From contig JBKDSL010000006.1 in the NCBI GenBank assembly GCA_046340555.1, forward strand, positions 30,740 through 94,739: DNA of 64,000 nt, read 5' to 3'. Each line of letters begins with the position of its first letter. Within the stretch, counting starts at the first letter, position 1. A program made the position numbers and the translations under genes. The stretch is from JALRAP01 sp046340555. GTDB taxonomy: Bacteria; Bacteroidota; Bacteroidia; AKYH767-A; OLB10. Positions 62,752 to 64,000 of the stretch are shown piece after piece. The notes under the pieces were generated by a model. That model ran no database searches and was not told the DNA's origin. It was given only the letters and a program-made list of their open reading frames with translations.

Positions 62752-64000
62752 TTACAAAGTATGCGATAAATGTTTTTCCATGCTGTAATGTTGTATTTCA
62801 TCATAAAGCAAGAAGGTCTTTTCCAATACTTGATAACCGTTGGCTAGATAAAATGGAACGGCATTGTCTCGGGCTTGCAAAAAAATGAATTTCATACCAA
62901 GGGCTGTAGCTTGTTTCTCTGCTGCCTTCAGCAATTGTTTGCCTATGCCTTTTCCCTGGTAGTTTTCTGCCACAGCCATATAGCGTAACTGCCCTCGCTG
63001 TTCATCCAATCGCTGCAATCTGACCGTGCCGATAGTGGACCCTTGGGCGTTTTTTGCCAGGAAATGCCATGATGATACTTCTTGTTCATCGCGTTCGGAA
63101 CCTATAGGTTGGTTCCAGGGTCTTCGAAGTATTTCGTGTCTCAATTGGAAGCATGATTCCAATTCTTGTTGTGATTTTGCCGCGACTACAATCGTTTCAT
63201 GACTGGATTTAGGCAAAAACACCTCTGCCAACATACAGCGAACACTGCCACCTCCATGTTTTTCGATGTTGGGCACAGAACAAGGTAATAGGGTTGCATG
63301 GTTTTCGAGTTTACGAATTTGGTCCCTGCTGAATTTATCTACAGCGGTTTCAGAGCAGGCGATGAATGGGTCGCCATGTCCATTTCTTACTTCAAGTAGG
63401 TTGGCCCCGAAATGGAACATCTGCTCCTCTGTAATTTCAATCAATTCGCGGTTGGATTGCTCCAGCATTTCAATCATTTTTCCTTTGGATTTCCCCTCAG
63501 CGATGGCATCCAAACAAACCACGGCATGCCTTTCTCCGATTGAAAGCAGCACATTGGTATGATAAACCGCTGTATTGTCATACAATTTTGATTCAAATGA
63601 GATGGGTTCGTAATCCAGTTTTTGGCACAAAGCATTTAAGACGTTCGAAGATGTCCGTTGACTCAAGGATGCGAATGCCAATTGGTTGATGTGGTCAAAC
63701 ACGATACTTCCTGTTCCTTCTAGAAACTCACCTTTTTTTTCACTTTGTGTTATGTCGATGATTTCATCTATGGTAAAGGCGAATTGGTCTTGTAGCAGCT
63801 CAAGAATTTCAGGTCTCCGCTCAGCGCGTCGGTTTGGTGTTGCCATGGGATATAAAACCGCGCGGCCGTCGTGTTGTAATGAAATCCAGTTATTGGGGAA
63901 AATAGCGTCGGGGGTGTTTGCCTTAGGTATGTCGTTGAAGCAAATGATTTGGATGTTTTCATTTCGCAACCGCTTTTCCATGCCGTCGAATTCATCTTTG
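62752..64000 (-). CDS. Arginine-deiminase-like (CtlX) and GNAT acetyltransferase fusion, 5' end cut by window
   Basis: The frame is open to base 64000, so the true start lies outside; the internal ATG at 63981 is not the start. Numbering from it, residues 1-255 are the CtlX/arginine-deiminase-type fold: DAIFPNNWISLQHDGRAVLYP, EFLEGTGSIVFDH, YHTNVLLSIGER with the catalytic His, and GGGSVRCMLAEVFLP with the nucleophilic Cys249. Residues about 262-409 are a GNAT domain with LRYMAVAENYQGKGIGKQLL as the acetyl-CoA loop and NAVPFYLANGYQVLEK. Ordinary CtlX is about 310 residues without GNAT, so this is a fusion. The first half fits a ureido-compound or arginine/citrulline hydrolase; the acetylation target is unknown. 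trmD follows 20 bases downstream. Confidence 0.85.
   Translation of the reverse strand, partial: KDEFDGMEKRLRNENIQIICFNDIPKANTPDAIFPNNWISLQHDGRAVLYPMATPNRRAERRPEILELLQDQFAFTIDEIIDITQSEKKGEFLEGTGSIVFDHINQLAFASLSQRTSSNVLNALCQKLDYEPISFESKLYDNTAVYHTNVLLSIGERHAVVCLDAIAEGKSKGKMIEMLEQSNRELIEITEEQMFHFGANLLEVRNGHGDPFIACSETAVDKFSRDQIRKLENHATLLPCSVPNIEKHGGGSVRCMLAEVFLPKSSHETIVVAAKSQQELESCFQLRHEILRRPWNQPIGSERDEQEVSSWHFLAKNAQGSTIGTVRLQRLDEQRGQLRYMAVAENYQGKGIGKQLLKAAEKQATALGMKFIFLQARDNAVPFYLANGYQVLEKTFLLYDEIQHYSMEKHLSHTL

Overview
The window comes from a member of the Bacteroidota, probably Flavobacteriales-like; the order is an inference. The evidence is: three secreted proteins ending in type IX secretion (T9SS) sorting domains, a giant PKD-repeat surface protein, Bacteroidota-only small families (DUF4834, DUF4783), a short CarB without the C-terminal allosteric domain, the futalosine menaquinone gene mqnE, a TonB receptor with a carboxypeptidase-like N-terminal domain, and repeated exact matches to the Bacteroidota -7 promoter element TAnnTTTG. 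The sequence is ordinary, compact chromosome. No rRNA, tRNA, CRISPR array, insertion sequence or prophage was seen, and no gene-free stretch exceeds 300 bases.

Layout. 1-7565: surface polysaccharide locus, with a partial asparagine-synthase-like amidotransferase (minus strand) facing away from a Wzm/Wzt-type ABC exporter and three glycosyltransferases. 7568-14769: rdgB, then a cell-wall-linked run made of a tandem-duplicated D-Ala-D-Ala-ligase-like protein, a PASTA-domain membrane protein, a T9SS cargo protein and an RluD-type pseudouridine synthase. 14772-21377: mqnE, a secreted M43-like metalloprotease, an orphan OmpR-type regulator, a small holin-like membrane protein, and an AddB-like nuclease gene split by one in-frame UGA. 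21446-26698: a small lipoprotein resembling a free-standing protease prodomain, a reprolysin-like T9SS protease and a TonB-dependent receptor. 26752-33745: acyltransferase, LptF/G permease, tgt (without the usual zinc cysteines), a membrane glycosyltransferase, an ECF-like sigma factor, rsmG, rpmH and an alpha/beta hydrolase. 33882-39436: carB, DUF4834 and YfhO. 39456-45913: second glycan locus (two glycosyltransferases, wecB, a second AsnB, a FkbM methyltransferase). 46131-51944: PKD giant. 51984-57448: YihY, nadC, DUF4783, rlmH, a glycosyltransferase, a secreted unknown and YceI. 57560-64000: an AlkB-type di-iron hydroxylase, uvrA, rplS, trmD and a partial arginine-deiminase-like/GNAT fusion.

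How it fits together. Two separate sets of sugar genes, each with an AsnB paralogue, point to an amidated or amino-sugar-rich surface glycan exported by the ABC pair and tailored by the epimerase and methyltransferase. The secreted proteases, PKD protein and TonB receptor belong to the T9SS and outer-membrane lifestyle of this phylum. The remainder is housekeeping: translation (rsmG, rpmH, rplS, trmD, rlmH, rluD, tgt), repair (uvrA, addB), nucleotide and cofactor synthesis (carB, nadC, mqnE) and nucleotide sanitation (rdgB). The most interesting items are the tandem Ddl-like fusion, the lone prodomain lipoprotein beside its protease, the zinc-ligand-free Tgt, the UGA-interrupted AddB, the competing hairpins before carB and the 18-bp palindrome between yceI and alkB.
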